Positions 17,767 to 27,886 of a stretch of DNA of 58,833 bases are shown piece by piece. A program made the position numbers and the translations under genes. Source of the DNA: Salipaludibacillus sp. CUR1 (GTDB lineage: Bacteria > Bacillota > Bacilli > Bacillales > Salisediminibacteriaceae); contig NZ_JAIWPE010000031.1 of assembly GCF_021028955.1 (NCBI RefSeq), forward strand, positions 1-58,833, given 5' to 3'. The notes under the pieces were generated by a model, which searched no databases, was not told the DNA's origin, and worked only from the letters and a program-made list of their open reading frames with translations. The first letter of the stretch is position 1; each line of letters begins with the position of its first letter.

Positions 17767-17790
17767 AGCCCCTTCATATTTGAAGGGGCT
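17767..17790 (-). terminator. terminator of ygaD
   Basis: AGCCCCTTCA pairs perfectly with TGAAGGGGCT. On the minus strand TTTTTGT follows. It starts 7 bases after the ygaD stop. Confidence 0.85.
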
Positions 17791-17796
17791 CAAGTT

Positions 17797-19548
17797 TTAA
17801 TTCAGCTGCTGGACTTGGAAGAGGTTGTAGTAAGCGCCTTGTTTTTTTATAAGTTCGTCGTGGCTGCCCATTTCTGCGAGTTCGCCATCAATTATGACGA
17901 GAATTTTATCGGCATGGGTGATTGTGGATAGCCTGTGGGCGACGATAAAAGTTGTTCTGTCTTCTGCCAGCTGGAAAAGAGATTGCTGGATAAGGCTTTC
18001 GCTTTCCAAGTCGAGCGAGCTGGTTGCTTCATCAAAGATGAGGATTTCAGGGCTTTTTAAGAATACACGCGCGATAGCCACACGCTGTTTTTGGCCGCCT
18101 GAGAGCTTAACGCCGCGTTCACCAATATTTGTATGGTAGCCTTCCGGCAGGTCCTGAATAAAATGATGGGCGTTTGCAGCACGGGCGGCGGCATAAACTT
18201 CTTCATCTGTGGCTTCCGGATTCCCCATACGGATATTGAACATAACTGAATCACTGAAAATGATGTTGTCTTGAAAAACCATGCCGATTCTGTCACGCAA
18301 GGTGCGTGCCTGGTACTCGCGTACATCTTTCCCGTCTATAAGAATACGGCCGCTGGTCACATCATAAAACCGCGGAATCAGACTCATAATCGTACTTTTA
18401 CCCCCGCCGCTCATTCCGACGATGGCTACAGTTTCTCCGCGTTCAACCCGGAAATCCAGGTTCTTAAGAATAGTTTCACCTTCATTGTAACTGAAGCTTA
18501 CATTGTCAAAAATGACTTCTCCTTGAGGGTATGAGTAAGGGACTGCCCCCTCTTTGTCTTTTATATCATATTCTTCATCTACAAGTTCAAACACCCTGTC
18601 CATCGAAGCAACAGACTGTGTCAGGGTGGTGGATGAATTAACCAGGCGGCGCAGCGGATTGTAGAGCCGGTCCATGTATGTGACAAAAGCGACCATTGTT
18701 CCGATCGTCAAACCTGTTTGAATAACCATGGCACCTGCGACTCCGATAACAAGTACGGGAGCAATATCGGTGATGGTGTTCACTACTGCAAATGTTTTGG
18801 CATTCCACTTCGTATGGTCTACAGCTTTTGTTAAAAAATTTCCATTTTGTTCATCAAATTGCTTTTGTTCATAATCTTCAAGAGCAAAGCTTCGAATCAC
18901 ATTCATCCCATGAAGCCGTTCGTGCAAGTGCCCCTGAACCTCTGCAAGAGCCTGGGAACGCCTTCGTGTTAAATAACGTAATCTGCTGTAAAAATATTTT
19001 ATAGCGAGACCGTAGAAAGGGAGAAGGGAAACCGCAATTAAAGTTAGCCATACATCCATTGTCAGCATGATGATGATCGCTACGACAATCGTAAATAAAT
19101 CGAGCCAGATGTTCATCATCCCGGTGATGATAAAATTCTTTGTTTGTTCGACGTCGTGGATGACTCTAGAAATAATTTCTCCGGATTTTCTGTTTGAATA
19201 AAACTTTAAACTTAATTTTTGCAAATGGCTAAAAAGCTGGTCACGGATATCATATAAAATCTTATTCCCTGTCCATTGGGCGAAATACTGACGGTAGTAT
19301 TCTATTGGAGGACGGAACACCACAAAGACGAAAAGGACAATCCCCATAAGCCAGTACAGCTCATTCAGCTGTTCATTAGCTGTCATCCCGTCAGCCCCAA
19401 TGATATCATCTATGACATATTTTAGAATAAGCGGTATGATCAGTGGAATACCAAACTTTAACATCCCGATGATGACAGTAATAATAATTTCTTTCCAGTA
19501 TGGTTTAACAAACTTCATATATCGTTTTATGCTGTCCAAAACTAACAT
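17797..19548 (-). CDS. ygaD: YgaD-like ABC exporter (TMD-NBD half transporter)
   Basis: A 583-residue type IV ABC exporter half-molecule. Six membrane helices (about residues 15-310) precede the nucleotide-binding domain, with Walker [10 protein letters not shown] (about 376), signature LSGGQKQR (about 481), and Walker [11 protein letters not shown] (about 501) followed by the H-loop AHR. It would work as a homodimer exporting drugs or lipids, like the MsbA/BmrA group; no substrate can be read. Position equals B. subtilis ygaD. It has its own terminator. Confidence 0.9.
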   Translation of the reverse strand: MLVLDSIKRYMKFVKPYWKEIIITVIIGMLKFGIPLIIPLILKYVIDDIIGADGMTANEQLNELYWLMGIVLFVFVVFRPPIEYYRQYFAQWTGNKILYDIRDQLFSHLQKLSLKFYSNRKSGEIISRVIHDVEQTKNFIITGMMNIWLDLFTIVVAIIIMLTMDVWLTLIAVSLLPFYGLAIKYFYSRLRYLTRRRSQALAEVQGHLHERLHGMNVIRSFALEDYEQKQFDEQNGNFLTKAVDHTKWNAKTFAVVNTITDIAPVLVIGVAGAMVIQTGLTIGTMVAFVTYMDRLYNPLRRLVNSSTTLTQSVASMDRVFELVDEEYDIKDKEGAVPYSYPQGEVIFDNVSFSYNEGETILKNLDFRVERGETVAIVGMSGGGKSTIMSLIPRFYDVTSGRILIDGKDVREYQARTLRDRIGMVFQDNIIFSDSVMFNIRMGNPEATDEEVYAAARAANAHHFIQDLPEGYHTNIGERGVKLSGGQKQRVAIARVFLKSPEILIFDEATSSLDLESESLIQQSLFQLAEDRTTFIVAHRLSTITHADKILVIIDGELAEMGSHDELIKKQGAYYNLFQVQQLN

Positions 19549-19633
19549 CCCCTTGCTTAAGGCGGCCTGAAACGAGATAAACTTTGTTCTATTATTCGTC
19601 TCACCTCAGCTGTTTAAATTGCTTAAACAAAAA

Positions 19634-19668
19634 AGAGGCAGTCCTTCCTGTTTCCGGGACCGCTCTCT
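19634..19668 (-). terminator. terminator of ygaC
   Basis: On the minus strand AGAGAGCGGTCC pairs with GGACTGCCTCT (one bulge, one G-U), followed by TTTTTT. Confidence 0.65.
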
Positions 19669-19693
19669 TACACTGATTTGCTGCCGCGCACAT

Positions 19694-20221
19694 TTAACGG
19701 TGCTGTAAAAAACGTTCATACCAGTATTCGATAAAACCTGGCTCGAACGGGCCTTTCTGCTGACTGACCCACGATACAAGCTCATCGACAGTTCTTCGCA
19801 GTATAACTTCTACTGCATCAGGGTAATTCATTTGTTTTTTATGTAAGGCAAACTCATCTTCATCCAGCAATTTATAAGTCATATCGGGAAACACTTTAAT
19901 GTCCAGGTCGTAATCAATATATTTTAACGCTTCTGAATCATAAGTAAAGGGCGTGCCCAGGTTGCAATAATAGTAAATACCATCATTGCGGATCATGCCA
20001 ATCACGTTAAACCAGTGATGTGCGGTAAAATAACAAATGGCCGGCTCTCTTGTTCTCCACTGCCGGCCATCGGATTCCTGCACTAAAATCCGGTCATTTC
20101 CGCCAATGACTTCCTGAGTCGTTCCCTTTAATATAATGGTTTCTTCCCAGACACGATGGAGTTGCCCATTATGTTTGTAACTCTGAACTTCAATGTTGCT
20201 GCCTACTTTAGGGAAATCCAC
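19694..20221 (-). CDS. ygaC: DUF402 family protein, nucleoside di/triphosphatase type
   Basis: A 175-residue protein of the DUF402 (FomD-like barrel) family. The YHT..-W..-family features visible are [20 protein letters not shown] and an acidic DLDIKVFPD, then DEDEF near residue 128, which supply the metal-binding acidic residues of the fold. Characterised relatives hydrolyse nucleoside di- and triphosphates; that activity is inferred here. Position equals B. subtilis ygaC. The C terminus is helical with WY..RFL. Confidence 0.8.
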   Translation of the reverse strand: MDFPKVGSNIEVQSYKHNGQLHRVWEETIILKGTTQEVIGGNDRILVQESDGRQWRTREPAICYFTAHHWFNVIGMIRNDGIYYYCNLGTPFTYDSEALKYIDYDLDIKVFPDMTYKLLDEDEFALHKKQMNYPDAVEVILRRTVDELVSWVSQQKGPFEPGFIEYWYERFLQHR

Positions 20222-20290
20222 AATGCTGCTCCTTTCTCTGTACTTTCAAATCCCACCGTAACAGGACAAAAAAGTAATGCTCTTCTTTAA

Positions 20291-20755
20291 CTAATCAGTC
20301 TGTTTACGATGGGTGACCATCCGGTCATAACGGTCTAAATACAAATCGAAGGGAGGTTTATCGATAAGATAGTTTTGCAGTTTGAAATAGCTGATTTTTT
20401 TAGTACGGTCTCCAGGTATTACAGGCTCTTCTCCTGTTTCCAGAAAATACTGGTCACAGGCGATCTGGCATTGATCAATATATTTTGGATAATCAGGTTC
20501 CTCAAAAATTTCAAACGTTTCTTTAGACATATAAAAAGGCCTGTCCGGTTTTCCGCCAAGATATTTATGCAGAATTTCGAAATCAATTTCATGGGTATCC
20601 AAAATGATACTGCGAAGAGATATACCTGCTCCTAAGTCTTTAGTATAACGGCTCACCGCTGAGCGTACATCTTCCAATGTGGCCTGTATGATTTTTACAC
20701 TCTCTTCCTGTTCTGCCTTCTGCTTTTTCTCCTTCCGTTTACGTCCAAATTTCAT
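20291..20755 (-). CDS. DUF3939-like protein
   Basis: From the ATG at 20755, preceded by GGGAGG, the product is 154 residues; the longer frame is not supported by a ribosome binding site. A very basic N-terminal 20 residues (KFGRKRKEKKQK) precede a compact alpha/beta region. It resembles the DUF3939 proteins of bacilli as I remember them, with no known function. It occupies the ygaB position of B. subtilis but is not obviously similar to YgaB. No signal peptide is seen. Confidence 0.55.
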   Translation of the reverse strand: MKFGRKRKEKKQKAEQEESVKIIQATLEDVRSAVSRYTKDLGAGISLRSIILDTHEIDFEILHKYLGGKPDRPFYMSKETFEIFEEPDYPKYIDQCQIACDQYFLETGEEPVIPGDRTKKISYFKLQNYLIDKPPFDLYLDRYDRMVTHRKQTD

Positions 20756-20960
20756 TTTTTGCCTCCCTGCATGTTTAGTAACCGGATGATAATTTCCAGA
20801 CACTCGATTCACCGCCCAACAGGCGATTATTTCCTATCATATTTATTATACTATTGTTTGCAGTATTTTAAAATGAATAGAAACCCTTCAATTGCCTGAC
20901 TTGCTTAATAAATCAGTTTGCTGCCGGATGCAGATGGAAAACTAAGGTACCTTTAAATAT

Positions 20961-21005
20961 AAAAGGTGATTCGGCAGAACGGCAGGTCCACCAGAATCAC
21001 CTTTT
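20961..21005 (-). terminator. terminator of sspE
   Basis: AAAAGGTGATTC pairs perfectly with GAATCACCTTTT (12 bp). T-rich sequence follows on both strands; on the minus strand it ends sspE. Confidence 0.75.
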
Positions 21006-21032
21006 TTAAATACTATAAAGCACTTTTAAAAT

Positions 21033-21386
21033 TTAGCGTTGACGCTGCTGCTGTTGCAGCTGTTGTTGTTGGATACCCTGCTGAGACTGCTGGTTTTGCT
21101 GTCTCACCTGCTGAGCATCAGTTTCACTTGCAAACTCATAGCTCTGTCCCTGGGCAGATTGCTGATTTTGCTGTCTTACTTGTTGAGTATTTGTGCTGGA
21201 AGCGTTTGGCTGTTGCTGCTGTTGTTGTTGGATACCCTGCTGAGACTGCTGGTTTTGCTGCCTTACCTGCTGAGCATCAGTTTCACTTGCGAACTCGTAG
21301 CTCTGTCCCTGGGCAGACTGCTGATTTTGCTGTCTTACTCGGGAGACGTTTGTTCTGGATTGGTTTTGCTGCTGGTTGTTTCTCAT
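21033..21386 (-). CDS. sspE: gamma-type small acid-soluble spore protein
   Basis: From the ATG at 21386, after GGAGGTGAT, the product is 117 residues, extremely Gln/Asn-rich. Two near-identical internal repeats carry QSYEFASETDAQQVRQQNQQ-type segments; EFASET is the GPR germination protease site. These proteins are an amino acid store in the spore core and do not coat DNA. Position next to fabL equals B. subtilis sspE. An antisense open frame on the plus strand is a codon by-product. Expression by SigG is expected from the family. Confidence 0.92.
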   Translation of the reverse strand: MRNNQQQNQSRTNVSRVRQQNQQSAQGQSYEFASETDAQQVRQQNQQSQQGIQQQQQQQPNASSTNTQQVRQQNQQSAQGQSYEFASETDAQQVRQQNQQSQQGIQQQQLQQQQRQR

Positions 21387-21457
21387 GTTTATCACCTCCA
21401 CATGAGTTAATATAACCAGCCGAAAAAAAGAATATCCTGCGCACTATGCTGTAATAA

Positions 21458-22252
<795 letters not shown>

Positions 22253-22331
22253 TCATTTCTGCGTGTTGAATAAGTTCATTTTACAGTAGTTAAACTAAAA
22301 ACGTAATAAACAAAACAGGAGGTGAAAAAAG

Positions 22332-22556
22332 ATGTATGTAGGAAGAGATATGACAGAGCTCTTAATGGTGCCTAAAACTGACTGGACAGAAAAAGAGCTG
22401 GCTTATTTCCACCAGCTTTTTCAACAAATATCTCCTTATTTAAGTGTGGAGGGTGTGACGATTCACAGGGAAATTGTAAATGAAATTATGGAACGCGGCG
22501 GACTTCCGAAAATGGAAGCTGACTGGACAAGCGGCACACGCCTCCATTTTGATTGA
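22332..22556 (+). CDS. yfhS: YfhS-like small protein
   Basis: A 74-residue cytosolic protein with no membrane segment. The central sequence EKELAYFHQLFQQI is amphipathic and REIVNEIMERGGLP follows. AGGAGG precedes the ATG by nine bases. Size and position next to fabL fit B. subtilis YfhS, of unknown function. It converges with the chromate transporter genes, the two stops being only a few bases apart. Confidence 0.6.
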   Translation: MYVGRDMTELLMVPKTDWTEKELAYFHQLFQQISPYLSVEGVTIHREIVNEIMERGGLPKMEADWTSGTRLHFD

Positions 22557-22560
22557 GTGC

Positions 22561-23091
22561 TTAACCGAGAAAGAGTGCGCCATATATTAATGCCCCTAAT
22601 ATGACAAAAGCAGGATGAACCTTTCTTTTTTCAAGTAAAATGTAACTGGCCACGGTTAAAAAGACTGTCTGCATCCAGCCGTTATCCACATAAGATGTTT
22701 GAAGAAAGCGAAATGTCATAACACCGAGCAGAACAGCAATCGTAGGCCTTACTACCGCTGAGAGAAGCTTTACTTTCGGAGAATCTTTAAACTTCAAGAG
22801 AATGCCAAGGAGAATAATCATTAAAATTAATGAGGGCGCTATAGTAGCAAACAAACCGACTGAAGCACCGAGAATGCCTGCCTGCTCAAATCCGATATAT
22901 CCGGCCATTTTTGTTGCTATTGGCCCGGGGAGCGCATTCCCAAGGGCTAAAACTTCTCCAAACTCTTCTACACTCATCCACCCGTACCTGTGTACGACTT
23001 CATACTCAATTAAAGGAATGGTTGCGGGGCCTCCTCCGTAACCGATAATGCCCGGGATGAAAAAAGCCAGAAATATTTCCCAATAGATCAT
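22561..23091 (-). CDS. chromate transporter subunit 2 (short CHR)
   Basis: A 176-residue membrane protein of the short-chain CHR family with four to five helices. It carries GYGGGPATIPLIE and GNALPGPIATKMAGYIG, the conserved motifs of the chromate/sulfate domain. It starts in an ATGA overlap with the upstream partner. Short CHR proteins work as heteropairs that export chromate; related B. subtilis genes are ywrA/ywrB. It is the last gene of the ggt-chr-chr operon. Confidence 0.85.
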   Translation of the reverse strand: MIYWEIFLAFFIPGIIGYGGGPATIPLIEYEVVHRYGWMSVEEFGEVLALGNALPGPIATKMAGYIGFEQAGILGASVGLFATIAPSLILMIILLGILLKFKDSPKVKLLSAVVRPTIAVLLGVMTFRFLQTSYVDNGWMQTVFLTVASYILLEKRKVHPAFVILGALIYGALFLG

Positions 23092-23654
23092 CCATTATCA
23101 CCTGCCTTTTCGTTACCTTCCGGTTTCACAGGTTTGACTAGAACAAATATTATTAAAATGCCAATTAAAATAGCGGGATGGAGTCCTGCCCATTGGATAA
23201 GAATAACCGAAGCGATAATAAGAAGAATAGCTGGAAGCCCTCCCAGATCGGAAGTTGATTTCTGGACAAATCCCCATGTTAAAGCGCCCAGCATCACGGC
23301 TACTACCGGGAGTACGCCGTGTGTCATTCCCTGAACCCATGTCAACTCTCTGAATGATGATAACGAAACAAGTAAAAAAATCATGAGTATGACAGTAGGA
23401 AGAACCGAAGCAGCAATGGCGTTGAGCATCCCGGTAATCCCTGATACACGGTAACCTATGTAACCCGCCATTTTAGTAGCAATAGGGCCCGGGAGTGTGT
23501 TCCCTATGGCTAGAATATCGGCAAATTCATCATCGTTGAGCCATCCGTACTTTTCAACAGCCTCTCTTTGAATAAGAGGAATGGAAGATGGCCCTCCCCC
23601 GTACCCTAACAGGCCGACACGGAGAAAAGCCATAAAAATTTCAGCTTGTTTCAT
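23088..23654 (-). CDS. chromate transporter subunit 1 (short CHR)
   Basis: A 188-residue paralogue of the downstream gene with GYGGGPSSIPLIQ and GNTLPGPIATKMAGYIG near the N terminus and about five hydrophobic helices. It follows the gamma-glutamyltransferase gene by 15 bases. Together with its partner it would make a chromate efflux unit; true physiological substrates of these pairs are often unknown. Confidence 0.85.
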   Translation of the reverse strand: MKQAEIFMAFLRVGLLGYGGGPSSIPLIQREAVEKYGWLNDDEFADILAIGNTLPGPIATKMAGYIGYRVSGITGMLNAIAASVLPTVILMIFLLVSLSSFRELTWVQGMTHGVLPVVAVMLGALTWGFVQKSTSDLGGLPAILLIIASVILIQWAGLHPAILIGILIIFVLVKPVKPEGNEKAGDNG

Positions 23655-23669
23655 CTTGAAAACACCTTC

Positions 23670-25283
23670 CTAATAAACTGCAATAGCCCCGTCAGTACGA
23701 GCTTCTGTGCCGCCGCACAGAACCCCGGTCACAGGGTCGCGCCAAATAATCTGTCCGCGGCCAAAGCTGCCTGAAATATGGGTAAGCTTTACGTCATGTC
23801 CTCTTGCTTCAAGAGCATGAACAATATGGGCAGGAACACTTGATTCAACCAGAACCTGTTTATCTTTCATCCATTGCCAGCGGGGAGCGTCTAAAGCGGC
23901 CTGCGGGTTTAAGCCAAAGTCCACCGTATTCATAACCATTTGCAAATGCCCTTGCGGCTGCATAAATCCTCCCATTACTCCGAAAGGTCCAACGGCATGA
24001 TTTCCTTTTGTTAAAAATCCGGGGATAATGGTATGGAACGGACGTTTCCCGGCTTTTAATGCGTTGTCGTGAGCAGGGTCAAGACTGAAATTGTGACCCC
24101 GGTTCTGCAGGGAAATTCCTGTTTCGGGAACAACCAGACCGGACCCGAATCCCATATAATTACTCTGAATGAATGAGACCATATTTCCTTCGCCGTCTGC
24201 TGTTGACAAGTAAACCGTTCCACTCGAAGAGGGATCGCCTGCCTCAGGCTGGATCGCTTCGTCCCCAATCAGCTCCCGGCGTTTTTCTCCGTACGCGTCG
24301 CTAAGTAAATCTTCTGTTTTACGGCTCATATAATCAGGGTCAGTTATATACTTTTCTCCATCTGCAAAAGCAAGTTTGATCGCTTCAATTTGTTTATGAT
24401 ACGTTTCCTCATTTTCTCTCACGCTAAACGTATCATTTTTAAGAGTATTTAAAGCCATTAAAGCTACCAGTCCCTGCCCGTTTGGAGGGATTTCCCATAC
24501 ATCATACCCGCGGTAATTCACGCTGACAGGGGTCACCCATTCCGGTTCAAACCTCTCCAGGTCTTCTTTACGCAGGTACCCCCCGTATTTTTGTGAGAAG
24601 GCGTCTATCGCATCTGCCAGGTCGCCTTTATAAAATGATTCGGCATTCGTCTCGCCAATTGCCTTAAGAGTCTCAGCATGGCCGGGAGACTTCCATATTT
24701 CTCCCGCTTTAGGAGCCCTTCCGCCAGGTGCAAAGGTATCAAACCAGCTTTGGAACATGTCATGGTCCAGGATTTCCCCGAAATTTTTTGCTGCTTTCTC
24801 CCAATAGTAAGACAATACGGGACTTAAAGGAAACCCTTCTTTCGCATAATTAACCGCCGGTGCGAGTGTTTCACTTAAAGGGAGCTTACCGAACTTTTGT
24901 GAGAGTTCAGCCCAGGCTGCAGGGGCTCCAGGGACTGTGACAGGCGTCCACCCGAATTTCGGAAGGTCTTCTATTCCCTGCTCTTTAAGCTTTTCTATAG
25001 ATATATTTTGAGGGGCCGGCCCGCTTGCATTAAGTCCGTGGAGTTTATTTTTCGTCCACACCAGGGCAAAGGCGTCTCCGCCGATTCCGTTTGAAGTGGG
25101 CTCTACTACCGTGAGACACGCTGCTGTCGCAATAGCCGCATCAATGGCATTTCCGCCTTTTTTCATTATGTCGAGCCCCGCTTGGGCTGAAAGAGGCTGG
25201 GAGGTAGCCACCATCCCTTTTCGTCCATATGTAACCATGCGCTGTGATGAATAAGGATAATTTAAAGCATCTGATTGTGTCAT
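23670..25283 (-). CDS. gamma-glutamyltransferase family protein (YwrD-like)
   Basis: A 537-residue Ntn-hydrolase of the gamma-glutamyltranspeptidase family. The presumed autocleavage Thr is about residue 353 in SSSGTVYLST, giving a large and a small subunit. It has no signal peptide, so it should be cytoplasmic, unlike the secreted Ggt. GGFMQPQGHLQM is the small-subunit motif. It resembles B. subtilis YwrD, which also lies near ywrA/ywrB. It would hydrolyse or transfer gamma-glutamyl groups; the substrate is unknown. The ATG has AAGGAG upstream. Confidence 0.88.
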   Translation of the reverse strand: MTQSDALNYPYSSQRMVTYGRKGMVATSQPLSAQAGLDIMKKGGNAIDAAIATAACLTVVEPTSNGIGGDAFALVWTKNKLHGLNASGPAPQNISIEKLKEQGIEDLPKFGWTPVTVPGAPAAWAELSQKFGKLPLSETLAPAVNYAKEGFPLSPVLSYYWEKAAKNFGEILDHDMFQSWFDTFAPGGRAPKAGEIWKSPGHAETLKAIGETNAESFYKGDLADAIDAFSQKYGGYLRKEDLERFEPEWVTPVSVNYRGYDVWEIPPNGQGLVALMALNTLKNDTFSVRENEETYHKQIEAIKLAFADGEKYITDPDYMSRKTEDLLSDAYGEKRRELIGDEAIQPEAGDPSSSGTVYLSTADGEGNMVSFIQSNYMGFGSGLVVPETGISLQNRGHNFSLDPAHDNALKAGKRPFHTIIPGFLTKGNHAVGPFGVMGGFMQPQGHLQMVMNTVDFGLNPQAALDAPRWQWMKDKQVLVESSVPAHIVHALEARGHDVKLTHISGSFGRGQIIWRDPVTGVLCGGTEARTDGAIAVY

Positions 25284-25402
25284 ATCATCAGTCTCCTTTA
25301 TTTTTTCATCATCTTAACATATTTCGGGTAACGAAATGATAATTTATTTAATTTTTTTGAAAAAAACGAGGTTTTTTTTATTGTTGAACGCTCTAATAAA
25401 AA

Positions 25403-25865
25403 GACAGGGAAAAAAAGAATAGTAACCATTAAAAAATCCGAAGAAATATCTTAGATAATTCTTCGGGTTTTAGTAACTTTTATAATTAAAGAAGATTAAC
25501 CTGGACCAGAATAAAACTATGATTTAAGTCCGGCAAGTGGACGCTTGCCCAGGGGCTTGTCTTCAACTAAATTGAACTCAGCCTTAAGCTTCGCTGAATA
25601 GGATCTTCAGACTGCGCTAAACCCCTGTGGCGTCACCACCTTTGTCCTTCAATCAAAAAAGTAAAGACTGTTGTCTCATTATCCATTTTTAGTTAAAGAT
25701 CGCCTCTGAGATAGAATAAAAGCAGTGATTTCAGTCCGCCAGGTGGACGCTTGCCCAGGGGCTTGTCTTCAGCTAAATTCAACTCAGCTTGAAACTTCGC
25801 TGAATTGGATCTTCAGACTGCGCTTAATCCCTGTGGCGTCGCCACCTTCTGTCCTTCAATCAAAG
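25403..25865 (+). repeat. dispersed structured element, double copy (A and B)
   Basis: The 630-base gap between yfhR and the gamma-glutamyltransferase gene holds two cores of the dispersed element, at 25521-25658 and 25722-25865, in the same orientation. Both share TGGACGCTTGCCCAGGGGCT, CTTCAGACTGCGCT and a GTGGC-GCCAC hairpin and end CCTTCAATCAAA. Ahead of them is an end segment (GACAGGG followed by AGAATAGTAA) with a perfect 8-bp hairpin, CCGAAGAA/TTCTTCGG at 25438-25466. No open reading frame is plausible. Confidence 0.8.
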
Positions 25866-25913
25866 TAATATTCTATAATTCAAACTTTATTTAGTTTTGT
25901 TCTCTGTGCTCTT

Positions 25914-26672
25914 CTAAAAATTAGACTTGGATTGGCCGCCATCTACGTTGAGAGTGGCCCCGATCACCCATTTCGCCCGTTCAGAAGCGAGGAATACAAC
26001 AACATCTGCCACTTCCTCCACGGTGCCAAACCTTCCGGCAGGAATCTGGTCCTCTACAAACTTTTCAATTTTTTCAGGGTTTTCGTCAAGTCTTCTTTGC
26101 CAGTTGCCGGTTGGATGTAAAATAGCTCCCGGGGCCACTCCGTTAACTCTGACCCCTTCCAAGGCTAGTTCGTCCGCCAGGGATTTTGTAAAACTGATCA
26201 TGGCAGCTTTAGAGCTGTTATAGGAAGGCTTGCCGCCTGATTCCCTTCCAAAGATCGAAGAAATATTTACAATAGCTCCGTTATTGGCTTTTTTCATATA
26301 AGGAGCGGCCAGCTGACTGAAGTGAACAGCTGAGAAGTAATTAAGCTGCATAGCTTCATCAAACTGCTCCAGCGATGTTTCGAGGTTGCTGCCTCCACTG
26401 CTCCCTCCGACATTATTGATTAATATATCAATGGTGCCGAATGTATCTATAAACTCCTGAAAAACCCTGCTCCGTTCCTCTGCGTTTGATAAATCTCCCT
26501 GAAATACTTCCACTTCAGAAAGTTCTTCTCTCGTTTTTTTAAGGCCTTTTTCACCTCGTGCCACTACACCCACTTTTGCCTTTTCAGCTGTGAATGCTTC
26601 GGCAATACCTTTCCCAATTCCTTTTGAGCCTCCTGTGACGAGAACTTTTTTTCCTTCAAGATTTAAATTCAT
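25914..26672 (-). CDS. YfhR-position short-chain dehydrogenase
   Basis: A 252-residue classical SDR: TGGSKGIG near residue 14, NNVGG near residue 90, the active Ser in NISSIFG, and Tyr/Lys in YNSSKAA near residue 152. It would oxidise or reduce a small alcohol or ketone with NAD(P); the substrate is not readable. Its ATG overlaps the mutY stop in ATGA, so it is co-translated with mutY. The position equals B. subtilis yfhR, but whether it is an orthologue needs a tree. Confidence 0.8.
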   Translation of the reverse strand: MNLNLEGKKVLVTGGSKGIGKGIAEAFTAEKAKVGVVARGEKGLKKTREELSEVEVFQGDLSNAEERSRVFQEFIDTFGTIDILINNVGGSSGGSNLETSLEQFDEAMQLNYFSAVHFSQLAAPYMKKANNGAIVNISSIFGRESGGKPSYNSSKAAMISFTKSLADELALEGVRVNGVAPGAILHPTGNWQRRLDENPEKIEKFVEDQIPAGRFGTVEEVADVVVFLASERAKWVIGATLNVDGGQSKSNF

Positions 26673-27760
26673 TTATACATCTCTCCTTTCGCCAGGGCGC
26701 CATCTATTATTTTCTGATGTGAAACAGGAAAAGGATAATAATTGATGTCTTCCGTGGCCACAAATTGTTTTAACGCTGATTCATTATACAACTCAGTGTT
26801 ATGTACGGACTTAGCAAACCCTTTATACACTTCCATTTCCCACACCACGTGAGAGAAAACATGTTTAACTTCCTGAATGTTCTTCTTTTCTATTTCCAAC
26901 GTCAGCCCTAATGATTCACCAAGATGGTTTAAATCAGACAGGTCGTCTGTCTCTGCTTCAATATTAGGGAACTGCCAAAGTTTAGCCAGCAGGCCTGTAT
27001 CAGGACGCCGTTCAATTAATACTCTGTCATTTTCATCCTTCACTAATAGCACTTTCATCTTCATCTTTTTAGGCGGCTTCTTTTTTGACTTAACAGGCAG
27101 GAGGTCCTGCACCCCCTCTTTACGCGCAGAGCAGTGTTCATTGACAGGGCAGATAAGACAATCTGGATTCTTAGGGGTGCAGATGAGAGCCCCAAGTTCC
27201 ATTAAGGCCTGGTTGAAATCTGAAGGACGGTCTTTATCAATCAGTTCCATCGCTGTTTCTTCAAATGTCTTCCTGGATGAGGCTTTAGCTATATCATCAT
27301 AGATTGCCAAAAGACGGGACGTGACACGCATTACATTTCCATCCACAGCAGGGGCAGGAATATTAAAAGCAATGGAAAGAATTGCTCCGGCCGTATACGG
27401 ACCCACACCTTTAAGGCTTTTCACGTCTTTTTCCGAAGAAGGGACTTCTCCGCCGTAAGTGTTGTTCACTTCTTTCACTGCTGAATGAAGGTTTCTGGCA
27501 CGTGAGTAATACCCTAAACCTTCCCACGCCTTTAAAACTGTTTCTTCGTCTGCTTCGGCCAGATCTTTTACGGTTGGAAATAAACTCATAAAGCGTTGAT
27601 AATACGGGATCACCGTATCGACCTGTGTCTGCTGAAGCATGATTTCAGACACCCAGATCTTATATGGATCGCGTTCCCGCCTCCAGGGCAGGTCCCGCTT
27701 ATTTTCGTCATACCATTCCAGTAAATCCCGCTGAAAATCCTCAGGTTTAATCTCTCTCAC
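26669..27760 (-). CDS. mutY: A/G-specific adenine DNA glycosylase MutY
   Basis: A 363-residue MutY. The HhH-GPD domain includes LMLQQTQVDTV near residue 42 and the catalytic Asp region PAPAVDGNVMR. The 4Fe-4S ligands form C-x6-C-x2-C-x5-C in CTPKNPDCLICPVNEHC (about residues 192-210), and a C-terminal NUDIX-like domain (about 230-350) recognises 8-oxoG. It removes adenine opposite 8-oxoguanine. Equals B. subtilis yfhQ. It is divergent from yfhP and co-transcribed with the SDR. Confidence 0.93.
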   Translation of the reverse strand: MREIKPEDFQRDLLEWYDENKRDLPWRRERDPYKIWVSEIMLQQTQVDTVIPYYQRFMSLFPTVKDLAEADEETVLKAWEGLGYYSRARNLHSAVKEVNNTYGGEVPSSEKDVKSLKGVGPYTAGAILSIAFNIPAPAVDGNVMRVTSRLLAIYDDIAKASSRKTFEETAMELIDKDRPSDFNQALMELGALICTPKNPDCLICPVNEHCSARKEGVQDLLPVKSKKKPPKKMKMKVLLVKDENDRVLIERRPDTGLLAKLWQFPNIEAETDDLSDLNHLGESLGLTLEIEKKNIQEVKHVFSHVVWEMEVYKGFAKSVHNTELYNESALKQFVATEDINYYPFPVSHQKIIDGALAKGEMYK

Positions 27761-27886
27761 AAAACATTCTCCTTTTAAACATATAAAAATGGGGTATCAA
27801 TAAATATATAAGTTTTGATATGATCTCTTACAAATGATACTATAAAGCATTGAACTTTACATCTTATATACAGGGAGGAACAACTC

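Noticed and set aside
20966-21415. Long plus-strand frames antisense to sspE
   Set aside because: They mirror the Gln-rich repeats of the spore protein and lack translation signals.
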